A DNA stretch of 64,000 nt, from NCBI GenBank assembly GCA_963932185.1, contig OZ010678.1:29960566-30024565 (forward strand). The letters run 5' to 3'. Below the pieces are notes generated by a model. It did not search any database. It was not told where the DNA came from and saw only the letters and a program-made list of their open reading frames with translations. The DNA comes from Troglohyphantes excavatus (Eukaryota > Arthropoda > Arachnida > Araneae > Linyphiidae). The translations under genes and the position numbers were made by a program. Positions 20,981 through 33,455 of the stretch are shown piece by piece (position 1 is the first letter of the stretch; every line of letters starts with the position of its first letter).

Positions 20981-21119
20981 CTTCTTGGATGACTATGGCG
21001 TTGAGCAGTCCTTTTCCCCTGACCAGCTTCACTTTACTCTGGGGCAACTTTTCCAGCTCTTCGCGGAGGAATCGCCCCTGCTCATCGGCATTCTGGGCGA
21101 GGTTTTCATCTTTTAACAC
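20981..21119 (-). CDS. OAT: OAT exon 7
   Basis: Minus strand, acceptor TTCCTGCAG|GTG, donor GAAG|GTGAGA, residues 341-386 plus one base. VLKDENLAQNADEQGRFLRE followed by KVKLVRGKGLLNAIVIQE matches the small C-terminal domain of ornithine aminotransferases; RGKGLLNAIVI is conserved in human OAT. Confidence 0.96.
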
Positions 21120-21264
21120 CTGCAGGAAAAACGCGTTTACTGGACATTTCATTGTTAAAAATGCATTCTCGTATTTCACGAAACTTTTGTAATTTTTCTT
21201 TTAACGAAACAGACACCTGCTTCGATGAATTATTTCGTCAAACTGAGGAAATTCAGCCCACTGT

Positions 21265-21690
21265 GGAGCCCCAGTTGCTCAGTTGGTAAGGCGTTCAGCT
21301 ACTAATCAGAGAATTGGTGGTTTGAATCCGTGAAATGGACTTGACGTAAAAAAGTAGTGATCTTGCGATCGGAGGGTTGCCAGCTTCGCTACAAAATACT
21401 AGAAAAGTCGTCCAGAACATCCAACAAATTATACTGGCGTGTATACGGGACTGGTGCACGATATATCTGATCGGGGTCCAAAGTCTCGACGTCTATTGAA
21501 GGCATTGGGTGCCAGTTCAGGTGTTTCCTCGTCATCTGACCATGGTTCTAAAATAACGAGGTGCATGTATGAATATGTGTGTGAATGTGTATGTGTTCCC
21601 GGGTCTTTCCTTCGAGATAGACCAAGAATCGTCCCCAATAGCCCACTGTGCAGCTCTAGTTCGACGTTTATTAACCAAACCGAATCGCGG
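21265..21690 (+). mobile_element. tRNA-headed SINE, near full-length
   Basis: The head GAGCCCCAGTTGCTCAGTTG is a tRNA 5' half with box A, and GTGGTTTGAATCC acts as box B. The body includes GATCGGAGGGTTGCCAGCTT, GATCGGGGTCCAAAGTC and GTATGTGTTCCCGGGTCTTT. The tail GTGCAGCTCTAGT...CGACG...TTAAC recurs in many copies. It ends without a clear poly(A). Other copies or pieces: 27.9-28.2, 41.4-42.1 (-), 55.3-56.1 kb, and a tail fragment in both arms of the giant palindrome. Pol III transcription is inferred from the head. Confidence 0.82.
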
Positions 21691-21736
21691 ACCTCTCGTT
21701 CCAGAGTCCAACGCCACTTAGTCTAAGAAGACGAAG

Positions 21737-21737
<1 letters not shown>

Positions 21738-21770
<33 letters not shown>
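21738..21770. repeat. (TA)n microsatellite
   Basis: TA dinucleotide run of about 16 units directly after the SINE. Confidence 0.9.
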
Positions 21771-21773
<3 letters not shown>

Positions 21774-22118
21774 AGGACACTCCTGTAGATACACCATGTT
21801 CTTCATTTCGATTTCCGACTTTTCAAAGATGGAACACATCCACTGCTCATAGTTACTTATTTACATAATTTTGTAATAGGTTCAGGACTTCTCGATTCTA
21901 GGTAGTGAAACTCCAAGTTGCGTCCATACCACAAATTCCAGGGCATCTTCTATGCAGTCGTTTAACTGATTAATTAATCGACATATAGGCTACATTTTAA
22001 GAACATACATAGGTATACATTGTAGAAATTATGATAATTGTTTTGATTTAAAAAACAACCACGATCAGTATGTTTTTGTTAAACACTAGATCTTAATGCC
22101 CTGAAAGATATTCAACAT

Positions 22119-22290
22119 ACTAGCTTTTAGCACTGGCAAATTTCTGTATTAGGTCGGAATAACTTATACTTTGCGCAATATCGTTTTCATTGGCTATAAT
22201 GGCAAGATCCGAAAGCATTTCCTGACACATGGTCCAAAGGAAATAAGTTTTGATATAGGTTTTAATGTATTTTAACTTCGTTCACGTCTA
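22119..22290 (-). pseudogene. hAT-family transposase C-terminal relic (ZMYM1-like)
   Basis: Minus-strand reading ends ...MLSDLAIIANENDIAQSISY then SDLIQKFASAKS and a TAG. This is the typical end of zinc-finger-MYM/hAT dimerisation domains (usual form ERLSDLAI.SIENDIA...). Only about 50 codons are recognisable. It lies in OAT intron 6, which otherwise shows no gene. Confidence 0.65.
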
Positions 22291-22830
22291 ATGCACTCAC
22301 TGAACTGTGTTAATAGACTGTACTAAACCAGGGCGGAGAGAGGTGAAGGGAGGAGTCCTATTAGTGGCAGAATATAAAGTATTGCCGACCAGTTCTGAGC
22401 AGCAATCTGTATACCGAGATGCATTGCGCCTATGAGTTTTTTTTGTGCGCTCCGACCGGTTTTCTAATTCTGCGCAGCACGAAACTGTTAACAGTATCCC
22501 AAGATGCATTGCACCGAGAGCTTCTTTTGTGCACTATTGTCTATTTTTACCTTTGGACTGAACTGTGAAGAGCAAACGGAGACACAACGGCGTGGCCGAC
22601 ATCTGGTGTTAAAAAACTAAACTAAATCACATAATTCACCTAAGTAGTAGAGTAATGTTAACTATTGATGTCTAGTAAAAATTACACCAATTGAATGTAC
22701 AAATCGCTATAGTTTTCTCCGAGCAGTATTTAATTTTGGCGCCCTCCAAAGGAAGAATAGGTGCTTGTCGCTAAGGCCGTCGCTGCATCCTGTTCATATA
22801 AAAAACATTTGAAAGACCAAAAGAAATTAC

Positions 22831-22944
22831 TTCAAGGGCAGCCATTGCAACTTTGCACGCCAGCGGGTTCCCACCATAGGTTGAACCGTGTTCTCCAGGT
22901 TTGATGACCAACATCACTTGGTCATTGGCCAGCACTGCTGATAC
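22831..22944 (-). CDS. OAT: OAT exon 6
   Basis: Minus strand, acceptor TTTCTTAG|GTA, donor GAA|GTAATT, exactly 38 codons (residues 303-340). VSAVLANDQVMLVIKPGEHG continues STYGGNPLACKVAMAALE. GEHGSTYGGNPL is the conserved block whose Thr contacts the PLP phosphate of the partner subunit. Confidence 0.97.
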
Positions 22945-22949
22945 CTAAG

Positions 22950-23090
22950 AAATGGATTATATAGTGAAAAGGCGAATAGAATGCTGGGATTTATTAAAGA
23001 AATGCATCATCTAAATCTAAGGTGGTAACTTTACCACTGTTTACAGGTTTTGGTTAGGCGTCATGTTGAATATGCAGTACATTTCTCAGG
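22950..23090 (+). pseudogene. LINE reverse transcriptase fragment
   Basis: Plus-strand reading SEKANRMLGFIKEM..., then after a stop LVRRHVEYAVHFS. These are the ANR.LGFI and LV.RHLEYAVQFWSP motifs of LINE reverse transcriptases. It begins within a few bases of OAT exon 6. The rest of this LINE may continue at 24,160-24,475, split by later insertions. Confidence 0.7.
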
Positions 23091-23170
23091 GGCGGCTTAA
23101 TGTCAAACGACACAAGCGGCCGGAGTAAGAAGGGCGTCAGATTTTTGTGGAAAAAATGAAACATTAAATG

Positions 23171-23777
23171 CACTGTTGAAACTAGGTACTCAAAAATAAG
23201 TAAAATATACTCATTTTTGTGTACATTCGATGTTTATCATAGCTCCGAATGTTATCATAGAACATAAATTTCATTTTTGAAAAAGTTATGTACTCAAAAA
23301 TGAGTACAATGAGTGAAAATGAATAAACATAGCAGTTGCTTGCCTACATAGGCCTTCTACCTAAATCACTTTCATTAAATATCGACAAATACAACCAAGA
23401 CTTACCGAGAATTGAACCCAGATACCCAGGCACCGCATCCCAGTGCGTTATCCTTTGAACGAAGTTATAAACAGAAAAATGTAAAAAAGGTGTGTCAAAA
23501 GAATGAGAAGTAAGATAATTGAGTTGTAATAACTCAGTTTCCATTTAAGCAACCGACTTCAAAGAGTGTGGAAACCATCTTCTGAACAGCTAATTTAAGT
23601 TTGTCAGGTCGATTTGTTAAGATGGTTTATTAGCAATATTAAATCACACTGCTGGTTTTTGCGAAAGTACGATTACTTAAATTTGAGTACGTCATCGCTC
23701 ATTTACGATCCAATTTTACTCAAAGAAAAAAAGAGTAGGTTCAGGCACTCATTTTAAAGGATCTTTTTATTACAGTG
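23171..23777 (-). mobile_element. CACTG-TIR element with tRNA-like core
   Basis: CACTGTTGAAACTAGGTACTC at one end and ...TATTACAGTG at the other; family landmarks occur in reverse order relative to 27,068. The tRNA-like core (box B as GAATTGAACCC on this strand) lies near 23,405-23,460. About 607 bp. Confidence 0.75.
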
Positions 23778-24159
23778 TGATTTTAGTTGAAAATGTGTAG
23801 TCTAAATTAGACATTTTCTACATTTAAACTTTTTAATTAAATTATATATTAATTAAAAATAAATTTGGGATTAGTATTATCACTTTTTTATTTTATAGAT
23901 GATATATAGCTAGGATTTCATTTTTTGTTTAAAAAGCACTCTTGTTAACCAGTGACCCCCTCTTTAGAATTTGTCACCTCAGTAATAAGCCCCCCACTTG
24001 ATTGGTCACCAAGTGGGGGGCTTACTACTCACCTCTGGGAAACCGATCCATGTATTTTAGTTGGCAGAATTACAAAACGTTTATTTGTGAAAATCGTGGC
24101 GAATTGAGAACGGGTTCAACATATGGCTACGAAAATGATTCATGTTATTCGGGAATGTA

Positions 24160-24475
24160 TTATGGAGATAGGCTTAGAACTCTAAATATGCATACGCTCG
24201 AGGATAAAAGGATTAGAGGGGTGATCTTATTCAGTTATTCAAATTTACCAAATTGTGTGATGTGGAGGGATTGGAATTAAATATTGCCAATGTGACTAGA
24301 GCTCGTGGATTCGAATGATGCAAATCACATCTTAATCGGGATGTTAGAAAGCATTATTTTTAATTACTAAGGGGTAATTGACAAATGGAATAGTTTGCCT
24401 GAGTATTTTATTAATTCTCCAGGAGTGGGTAGTTTTAAAAAGCAACTGGATCGGCATTGGGGAATCGTGAGGATG
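24160..24475 (+). pseudogene. LINE C-terminal fragment inside the fold-back
   Basis: RLRTLNMHTLEDKRIRGVIL, then with frame breaks WRDWN, DKWNSLPEYFINSPGVGSFK and KQLDRHWG. This is the common end of CR1/L2-like LINE open reading frames (RRL..L.L.SLE.RR.RGDLI, WN.LP..VV....V..FK..LD). Broken by stops. Confidence 0.72.
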
Positions 24476-24654
24476 TGCTAGATTGGCGGGACCAACCTTG
24501 CTGGGCCTAATGCTAATAATTAGTCGAAACTAGTTGTATTTGTATTGTATTTGAGTAATAAGTAAGTAAGAAAAACGACTAAAAGAAAATCGGTTGATAT
24601 CTTCTGTTTGCGCATCATACTAAAATATTTCAAAATAACACCGTAAAGTAAAAC

Positions 24655-24755
24655 GTGCTTAAAAATGAGTATATGAACGTATTCGTTTTTCTTTGAGTAC
24701 AATTCCATCGTAAATGAGCGATGACGTACTCAAATTTTAAGTGAGAAATTAAATG
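24655..24755 (+). repeat. Fragment of the CACTG element (left part)
   Basis: TTAAAAATGAGTATATGAAC, CTTTGAGTAC and GATGACGTACTCAAAT are the left-end landmarks of the family; the rest is missing. Confidence 0.6.
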
Positions 24756-25632
24756 CTGTCTGGTTAGATGATTAAGATGGTTTAAACTGGAATTTCAGTG
24801 GATGTTTTTTAATCTATGTAATTATAGACATATTTTTAATTACAAGAATTTGCGAACATGTATTTTAGTACAAAAAAATTTTACCTTTGGAATGCTTCCC
24901 CTCCCCCGAGATAAAACCCTGGATCCGCCCCTGCCCTGGCTTTAGGGGAGATTAAGTTATTGGGTATCGATTGTTTATTTAAGATGTGTTCACATTCGAA
25001 AAATGTGTTTGTGAGTTTTGTCCCGTTTTGTAATTCTGCCAACTAAAATACATGGATTGGTTTCACAGAGGTGAGTAGTAAGCCCTCCACTTGGTGACCA
25101 ATCAAGTGGGGGGCTTACTACTGAGGTGACAAATTGAAAAGAGAAAAACTACATATTATCCATATTGAAAAGAATTGATTTTAGCTTTTTTCAGCGAGCA
25201 GTCCAAAAAAAACCGCTACACTAGAAAAATATGGCAAACCCTTCATGAAATAAATAAAAATCAGTACAATATTTATATAAAGGAAGTTATATATATTTAT
25301 TTAGTGGTAGTTACGAAACAAAACTAATTTCCACTCCATATATTTGCTGTGTATAATCTAAAATATATAAAAATATATCTAAATGAAATTATATGTTAAA
25401 AGCATTTTGTGCCTGAACATCATTTTAGATAATTTCGTAACTTTTGGTTTTTGTCTCGTTTGAAAAGTGAAAAAAGTGGCCCCTGTCACTCTTCGAACCT
25501 TAATCCTACTTATTTGGAAATATGTGTATCCATTATTTATTGGGACAACCGTTGAATGTTAATCAAACGCATATTTTAGTAGATAAATTAACTTACTCTA
25601 ATATTTTTACCTGGGTTTTTTATACGTTAACC

Positions 25633-26399
<767 letters not shown>

Positions 26400-26469
26400 A
26401 CGTTAACCATTATTGTTAATTACATTTTTGATTAATATTTCCTTCTTTTGTTTATTCTTTTTAAACTTC

Positions 26470-26988
26470 AAAATGAGTACAATAGGTAAAAATGAATAAA
26501 AAGAACAGATGCTAGCCTAAATATGCTGCCTTCATAAATCACTTTAAGTAAATATCAACAATTACAACCAAGACTTTCCGAGAATCGAACCCATATCCTC
26601 AGGCACCGCAGTCCAGTGTCTTATTCGTTGTACGGCCAAGGCGACGTGAAGAAGTTATAAACAGAAGAAATGTTAAAAAGGTGTCACAAAAGAATGGGAA
26701 GTAAGAAAATTGAGTTGTAATAACTCAGTTTCCATTTAAGCGATGGACATCAAATAATGTGGAAAACCATCTTATGAACAACTATTTTAAGTTTGTGAGG
26801 TCGCTTTGTTAAGATGGCTTGAACAGAAGCTGATATTAGCAATATTTAATCACACTGTTCTTGTTTGAGAGAGCACGATTACTTAAATTTGAGTACGTCA
26901 TCGCTCATTTACGATGCAATTGTACTCAAAGAAAAACAAATATGTTCAGGTACTCATTTTTAAGTACCATTTTTTCCAGTGTACATGT
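26470..26988 (-). mobile_element. CACTG-TIR element, truncated at one end
   Basis: Runs from AAAATGAGTACAATAGG to TTTTTCCAGTG with the tRNA-like core at about 26,575-26,640. The CACTGTTAAAAATAGG end is missing on the left. Confidence 0.7.
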
Positions 26989-27067
26989 GCGGAGAGATCA
27001 GGATATTAAGAAAAGTGAAAGAATGAGCAGGGCGAGAAGGCACGCGTGCAGAGTATTCACGAATCAA

Positions 27068-27653
27068 CACTGTTAAAAATATACATAAAAATGAGTACCT
27101 GAGCCTACTCGTTTTTCTTTGAGTACAATTGCATCGTAAATGAGAGATGACGTACTCGAATTTAAGTAATCGTACTTTCTCAAAAATTTGCTGTGTGATT
27201 GAATATTACTAATCTCAGCTTCTGTTAGAGACATTTTAATACAGCGACCTGACACACTTAAAATAGTTGTTCAGAAGATGGTTTTCCACATAACTTGATG
27301 CGGATTGCTTAAATGGAAACTGAGTTATTACGACTCAGTTGTCTTACTTCCCATTCTTTGGTACACCTTTTTAACATTTATTCTGTTTATAACATCTTCA
27401 CATGGTAGTATAACTGGGCTGCGATGCCTGAGGATCTGGGTTCGATTCCTGGTAATTGTTGATATTTATTAAAAGTGACTTATGAAGGCAGCCTATGTAG
27501 GCAAGAAACTGCTCTTTTTATTCATTTTTACTCATTGTTGAGTGCATGTCTCATTCAAAAATGAAACTTATGTATTCGGAGCTATGATAAACATCAAATG
27601 TACTCAAAAATGAATACATTTTACTATATTTTTGAGTATCTATTTTTAACAGT
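27068..27653 (+). mobile_element. CACTG-TIR element with tRNA-like core, near full-length
   Basis: CACTGTTAAAAATATACA at the left, TGAGTATCTATTTTTAACAGT at the right (last base lost), 586 bp. The tRNA-like core at about 27,405-27,465 ends in TGGGTTCGATTCCTGGTAA. Best template for the family because no other element interrupts it. Confidence 0.8.
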
Positions 27654-27840
27654 ACTAGGGGGCCCCGCCCCCTGCTCCGCTAACGCTTCGTCAACCCCCG
27701 GAGGATTGCTACGCAATCCTCTTCAGTTTGCTTCGCAAACAATACCGGCTTCATAAACTGTAGACAATGACAATGTGTCCTAACAAAAATACTTTTTTTA
27801 GTTATATAAATTATTACTGGCAGTGCCGTCACAGAAATTT
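27654..27840. repeat. Start of a GGGGGCCCCGCCCCC repeat
   Basis: CTAGGGGGCCCCGCCCCCTG followed by CTCCGCTAACGC and two short hairpins (GGATTGC/GCAATCC; TTTGCTTCGCAAA). The same opening occurs at about 54,167-54,210 and simpler versions at 31,992 and 59,813. Class unknown. Confidence 0.5.
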
Positions 27841-28470
27841 ATTTTTGGAATGTTGAGACAAGAAATTTCCCAACTTAACGATCCGAAATTCCGAACGTGA
27901 ACGATTCAAAATTCCCAACTTAAGGACGTCGGGTACCAGCTCCAGTGTTGTCCTCGTTATCTGACCATTGTTAAAAATATGAGACATCGTTCCCGGGTCT
28001 TTTCTTCAAGAAAGGCCTCGAACCAAAGCGTCCTTGATGTAGTAAGTAAATACGTACCAATAACTAATTAAGGGCGCTTTGCTCGAACCAACGCTAGTAG
28101 TTCAATGTGCAGCTCTAGTGCGACGTTAATTAACCAGACCACACTTAACGATTCGAAATTCACAACGCAACAGTGCTAAAAAAATTCCCAGTTCCAACTT
28201 ATAGACATTTGTCAGCTTTTTTATAGTTAATATTAAACAGTTCTCTCGAAAGTATTGATTTATTGCACGCATGTTCCAATGCAGTGTTCTGTTTTGAGGT
28301 CTAATTTAAGTTTCATCTTAATACAAGCTGGGCAATTTCTAGTCTTCCATCGCTTTCATTTGCTAATAATATTAATTTTCCTGAGGCATAAACTTTCCCA
28401 ACTCAGGGATTTTTAAAACTCGAAATCCCCAACTTTTAAGTTTTCAAGTTTACAGGCCCCCCTCCCCCCC
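27840..28470 (+). repeat. TTCCCAACTTAACG repeat, copy 1, ending in a poly-C tract
   Basis: Shares with 40,710-41,355 and 57,720-58,105 the phrases GAAATTCCCAACT, ATTCCCAGTTCCAACTTAT, CAATGCAGTGTTC and TTTCATTTGCTAATAATA, and each copy ends in a C or G homopolymer. This copy is interrupted by a worn SINE piece (about 27,925-28,160). No reading frame. Confidence 0.65.
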
Positions 28471-28824
28471 CCCCCACGTTGCCGCCGTTGTGGTGGGCCT
28501 GATAACTGGAAAAGCTCAACTGTAGAACTGCTTCAACGCAATTGTTTCTACTCATTGAAAAGCGAAAAATGTGTAAACAAACAACAGCATAAACGCGCCA
28601 AGCATAAATAAGCCTAATTCGCCAACTTTTATTTATATAAAGTAAGATTATTGAGAATTTGCGCTAATAATAATTCCCCGTTAAAATATATATTAAGCTA
28701 CAGGATTTGGATTTACATACATGTTGGCATTTTGCTCCGAAATATCTTTTAATAATAATTATAGTACTTCACATAAATAGTTACATCTAATTTATTTTGT
28801 ATGATAGAATTTCAGTATTGATAC

Positions 28825-29880
28825 CATTCAAAAAAAGGAAGATTTTACGAATATAACTATATTTTTTTAACGGGAAAAAAGTATATTTTTAAACTACTTA
28901 GAGCAGTTTTAATTTATCTTTTGTGAAGATACGCGTAAAATTGACGATTATTTCAGACATTTCGTCAATTATTTAAAAATTTATAACTACAAAACTAAAT
29001 CGAAATTTCACAAACGCTCAGGATCATTTGTAGCCAATAGTTTAATCTATACCCCTAATTTTTTATTTATTTTTTTGTTGAAAATTGGAAGACAAGTATA
29101 CAAAAATGTATAAATTGTTTTCAAAATTTTCTAAAATCATGACTTTAACATAAAATAACGTCTAATATACTGATCGTATTGAAAAACAAAAATATTCATC
29201 TTATTACCCAAACATTTCTTAATAAACTGGCATAATTTCATAATTTTAGGACATTTACTTTTTGAGATGCAAGCGGAACTATGAGACAAAAAGTCGCAAA
29301 TTAAAATTTTCTCGAAATATCCGACATTTTTATCCTTCTTCGCTATTTTTATACCTATCTTAATTGACCATATCTAATTTAATTGTAAAGATAGTAATAT
29401 AATCTTTATAACATCAGAAAGAGGAAGTTTTAACGAACATTAATATATTTTTTGAATAAGAGAATATGTAATTTAAAATGACTTATAGCAATTTAGAAAT
29501 CACGTTTCAAAAATGAGGGTGAAAAAACTTCAAAAAGTGGAGCGTGTTTAAATGTTTAAAAAATTTATAAATCCAAAACTAATTCGAATTTAAAAAAATG
29601 CACTTGGATTTCCAGTTTAAACCTATTTGTACACTCCCTAAAAAAATTGGATCTCTCCTCTTAATAGTGTTTGAGAAACTCGACGGACAAAATTAGTTGT
29701 AAGCGAAATTTTATCAACGACGACTTTAATATTAAATAACTTATAAACTAATAACAGTATTGAAACAAAAATATATTCTTCTTATTTATCAAACATTTCT
29801 TAACAAATTCACTTAATTTCGTAATTTTAGGACTTTTACATTTTGAGATACGATCTGAATAACATTGATAGAACTGAAAA
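28825..29880. repeat. Diverged tandem duplication, about 0.59-kb unit
   Basis: Two successive blocks share GAAGATTTTACGAA / GGAAGTTTTAACGAA, CAAAACTAA.TCGAA, ATTTCTTAA.AAA.T and ATTTTAGGAC.TTTAC in the same order, offset by about 590 bp. AT-rich, no coding sense. Lies in OAT intron 5, downstream of exon 5. Confidence 0.55.
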
Positions 29881-30074
29881 TTCCGCCTAGGGCTTACTTT
29901 TCCCCCTAGAGCTTATTTTTTTTAAATAGAGAGAAAACCTTACGGTACAAAGAGGACAGTGCTTATCCAATTTTTTTTGCAAGCAGTTTTTACCTAATTT
30001 AAATCATCATTTAAACTAAGAAATAACGTGCAGGAAAGTAAGTGTTACGATTAGAATGCTTGAGCTGTACTTAC

Positions 30075-30153
30075 TGGGTAAACACCACCAGATAATGCTT
30101 TTCCTAATAATAAGATATCTGGTTTGACTTCTTCGTGATCCACACACAACCAT
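30075..30153 (-). CDS. OAT: OAT exon 5, carrying the PLP-binding lysine
   Basis: Minus strand, acceptor TTTTCTAG|A, donor CCA|GTAAGT, completing residue 276 and coding 277-302: WLCVDHEEVKPDILLLGKAL then SGGVYP. Lys294 in LLGKALSGG corresponds to the lysine that forms the internal aldimine with pyridoxal phosphate (Lys292 in human OAT). Confidence 0.97.
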
Positions 30154-30354
30154 CTAGAAAAAAGAAAAGTAAAATACATGAAAAAATGCACCTAGTAAAT
30201 AGCATAAGGTTAAAAAAAATACATGCATTATTTTAAATAATGTTATTATATCAAAATAAGGCTTTGAAGTATATTCAAGAATCGTTTTTATTTATCGCGT
30301 CCTTTAAGCCTAATTTATAGAACGGAACTCGTATAGCATTTTCCTCATGTGGAA

Positions 30355-30730
30355 ACTTAAAAAGTCCGGTTAATCGATATTTCCGGATAAATAAAATCCG
30401 TTTAACCAATTTTTAAAAAAAATTCTTGCCAAAGTGGATTTTTGTCTATCTAAAAAAAAAAGAATTTTCCAATATCGAACAATTTCTTTTTTTAAACGGT
30501 CCGGTTAATTGAGAATTCTGGATAGTCAAATACCGGATAACCGGATATTTGTTACAAAAGGTGCCAAAATGAGATGTCGCCTATCCAACAAAAAAATAAT
30601 TATCCAAATATCTGAAATAGAACAGAATTCATACGCGAACATACATTAAAAAAAATACATTACAGTCGAATTGATAACCACTTCCTTGGCGAGATTTTCG
30701 AAATTGATTAGCGCGCTTAAGTTGGTTAAT
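30355..30730. repeat. CCGGTTAA/CCGGATAACCGG repeat, copy 1
   Basis: Contains GTCCGGTTAATCGA, CGGTCCGGTTAATTGAGAAT, GATAACCGGATAT and CTATCCAACAAAAAAA. Related copies at about 32,170-32,600 and 60,000-60,390 add a GGTTGGCGCGC end. Function unknown, probably an interspersed element, in OAT intron 4. Confidence 0.55.
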
Positions 30731-30978
30731 TACAAAATTAATAACAGCAGGTTAGATAAAGTCTTTCAAGTAATTAAATAATGATATATTCATTGGTTAT
30801 TTGTTAATACTAATTGATAGAACATGGATGCCAAATTAATCAGAGTATTATGTGTTTCCCCTTCATAATTGATACAAACATACGCAATTATATTAAGGAA
30901 AAAAAATATCAGTGTTCCATTTCCACATCGTTCCAAAATGTTTGTATTCTGCTTGACTGATTGATTACAAACACCTAC

Positions 30979-31154
30979 TTTCCAGTTCTGCATAATCCGG
31001 TCTGAATTTCGTCTGCAACCCAGAGTATATTGTGCTTGCTGCACAGTTGCCTGACGCGAGACAAATATCCCGGGTCCGGAACTACCACTCCAGCTTCCCC
31101 TTGAATGGGTTCGACCATGAAAGCACAAATATTGCTGTCAGACGATAATTTTTC
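30979..31154 (-). CDS. OAT: OAT exon 4
   Basis: Minus strand, acceptor TTATTCTAG|GAA, donor GGAAA|GTAGGT, residues 218-275 plus two bases. CAFMVEPIQGEAGVVVPDPG continues YLSRVRQLCSKHN and ILWVADEIQTGLCRTG. VEPIQGE and ADEIQTG are the central PLP-enzyme motifs; the Asp of ADE contacts the pyridine nitrogen and the Gln stacks near the ring. Confidence 0.97.
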
Positions 31155-31651
31155 CTAGAATAATAATAATAAAAAAGAACGATAAAAAACTCAATAAACT
31201 TGTTCCAATGACGTTGAAAAATAGTCGTATCGATTTCCATTAGTTATTTAATGGGTCAATATAAACTGGTTTTTATGGAAGTGTTTGATTATTTATACCA
31301 CAACTTCTGACAAAAATGTTTACTGAAAACATGACAAATGAGTTCTAGAAAATCGTTTTTTTTATTCTCTTTCTATCGTTTCAGAAACGAAATGGAACAA
31401 GTTTTGTTTGACTTGTTTAAGAATTTAAATTGGGCTGTTTCATAAAATAAAGTAAAACTGTCGGTATATTATAAAGTAAGTAGTATTTAGTAGTCAGGTT
31501 AATATTAATTACTCGAATTTCCTAAAAGTTAGTAGGAAGTTCGAGTTGTAAGGAATTCCACTACAATTTTTTAAAACTAAAAGTTTGCAATTGATAAATG
31601 ATATGTGATATCACGTAGATAATTAAAAAAAAAGTTATTTAAAATTAAAAA

Positions 31652-31970
31652 ATAATCTTTCTGGAAAAAAAGAAAACCGACTTTAAGGAAAATGCGTTAA
31701 AAAGTAAAAATTCATTTTTAATTTTACGAATGAGTTGAAAAAATTGAATTATTGAATATAAATTTTATGCTTATTACAACTTTTTGATATCGGCCCCAAA
31801 ATTTAGGTATGATTTTTGTAAATTAACACCAACTTCAAAAAGTTGTACTAAGTATAAAATTGATATTCAATAATTCAATTTTTTCAACTCATTCTTAAAA
31901 TTAAAAATTATTTTTTACTTTTTAGCGCATTTTCCTTAAAGTCGGTTTTCTTTTTTTCTAGAAAGATTAT
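31652..31970. repeat. Long inverted repeat (ATAATCTTTCT arms), copy 1
   Basis: Arms of about 130 bp, from ATAATCTTTCTGGAAAA to its reverse complement TTTTCTAGAAAGATTAT, separated by about 60 bp. Includes AACCGACTTTAAGGAAAATG and the inverse. A second copy lies at 59,465-59,782. Each is followed by the same downstream block (GGGGGCTTCGC..., ATTCACCAAGAAATTCAAG). Confidence 0.75.
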
Positions 31971-32600
31971 TTTATTTTTCCCTTTTTAGTTTTTAATTTA
32001 GCAGGGGGCTTCGCCCATTATTATTATTCACCAAGAAATTCAAGTAGCAACTTCTGCTCAACTATGTATATTGTAAAACAATCCCTATCAATGCCAATAA
32101 ATGATGGTAAAATGCAATGTCATTGTTGTACAACTTCCGTTAAACAATGAAAACATTATGAAATCGAATTAATTATATAAAAAACTCCGGAAAATCGACA
32201 TTTCCGGATATATAAGAGCCGAATAACCGATTATTTTTTGCAGATTTTGCCTAAGTGGATTTTTCTCTATCCAACAAAAAAAGAATTTTCGAAATCGGAC
32301 AATATTTTTTTTCAAACGGTCCGGTTAATTGAGAATTCTAGATAGTTAAATGCCGGATAACCGGATATCTTTTTTATATTGCTCCCAAGTGAAACAGCCC
32401 CTATCCAACAAAAAAAAAATGTGCAAATATCTGAAGTAGAACCGAAATCCCGCGCGAACATACATAAAAAAAATACATAACAGTCGAATCTATAACCTCT
32501 CGACTTGGCGAGCGATTTGGCGGGTTTAATTTAAAATTTCTGACGGTTTTAATTTTTAGTTTTGGTTGGCGCGCTGTTCAGTCGGTTAAAAATGAATTGT
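31971..32600 (+). repeat. Downstream module of the inverted repeat plus CCGG repeat, copy 2
   Basis: Matches 59,783-60,380 over its length: AATTCAAGTAGCAACTT, AATCCCTATCAATGCCAATA, the CCGG motifs, CTCGACTTGGC and GGTTGGCGCGC. Together with the preceding inverted repeat it is a composite of almost 1 kb present twice. From 32,600 to 33,455 nothing further is recognised. Confidence 0.6.
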
Positions 32601-33455
32601 TTTAGTAATATTAATTTATAATAATAAAGTTGTTTGACTTTTTAAATAAATCACATTACTGAATAATAAAAATCAGTTCTAAAATTAAAAAAATAATTAA
32701 TATATATTTATTATTTGATTTATAAATAATTAAAATGTGCTCTATCATTTCTGCATATATAAAATTCAAGGATAACAACGCCATTAGCATACATAATTCA
32801 AGTGGTAAAAAATTAATTTCAGAATGACCTTTTAATCTATTTAGAAGGTCACATTGGCAACACGAAGCCGTTTTGAAAAGTAAATGTATTTAACGAGCGT
32901 CTGCATTTGACGTAACAGAGAAAGAATAAACGTGCGCTTAAATCGCTGTGTAGACACAATTTAGAATCGCTGGAACATCAATCTCAATTTCTTTTTGAAG
33001 ACTTTTTTTTATTTTATTTTCCACGTGCTGAATGCACCAATATTTATAGGGATTTAGAATATTCATTGGACGATAACGTTTGTTATAAAGACTTCTTATT
33101 TTTATAAAAACAAAATATTATGAAGTTTGACTGGAATGAGTCTACAAAATCGGTACGTGTACATCGGCAGAAAATACAATATTGATAATTCGAAACCCCA
33201 ATACTCAAAAGGAAATTAGCCTATGGAGATAAATGACATACCGTCGTGTGGAAGAAAGTAGCCCACGTTGACAAGACTAGTTATTGAAAATATGTCTGAG
33301 GCTTCAAAACGTTCAAACTCTAATCGTTTATATATACTTTTCCTGAAAACCTATTTAATTCTTAGCTGATGAAAGAGGGAAAGAACCGCTAATAACTATA
33401 ATAATTAACATAACCTATGGAGGATCTTGGACAGTCAATCGCACCAGCAATAAAT

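Larger units (their letters stand above)
23968..25135. mobile_element. Fold-back element whose arms each contain a nested hairpin
   Basis: Arms 23,968-24,079 and 25,024-25,135 (112 bp) are nearly identical inverted copies. Each arm contains its own hairpin: TAAGCCCCCCACTTG, a short ATTGGTCAC loop, CAAGTGGGGGGCTTA. The 944 bp between hold a LINE fragment and a piece of a CACTG element. No target duplication was recognised. A fold-back mobile element is the simplest reading; a local inverted duplication is the alternative. Confidence 0.6.

Noticed and set aside
21265..21330. A tRNA gene at the SINE head
   Set aside because: Anticodon stem mismatches, and the head is fused to a SINE body found in many copies.
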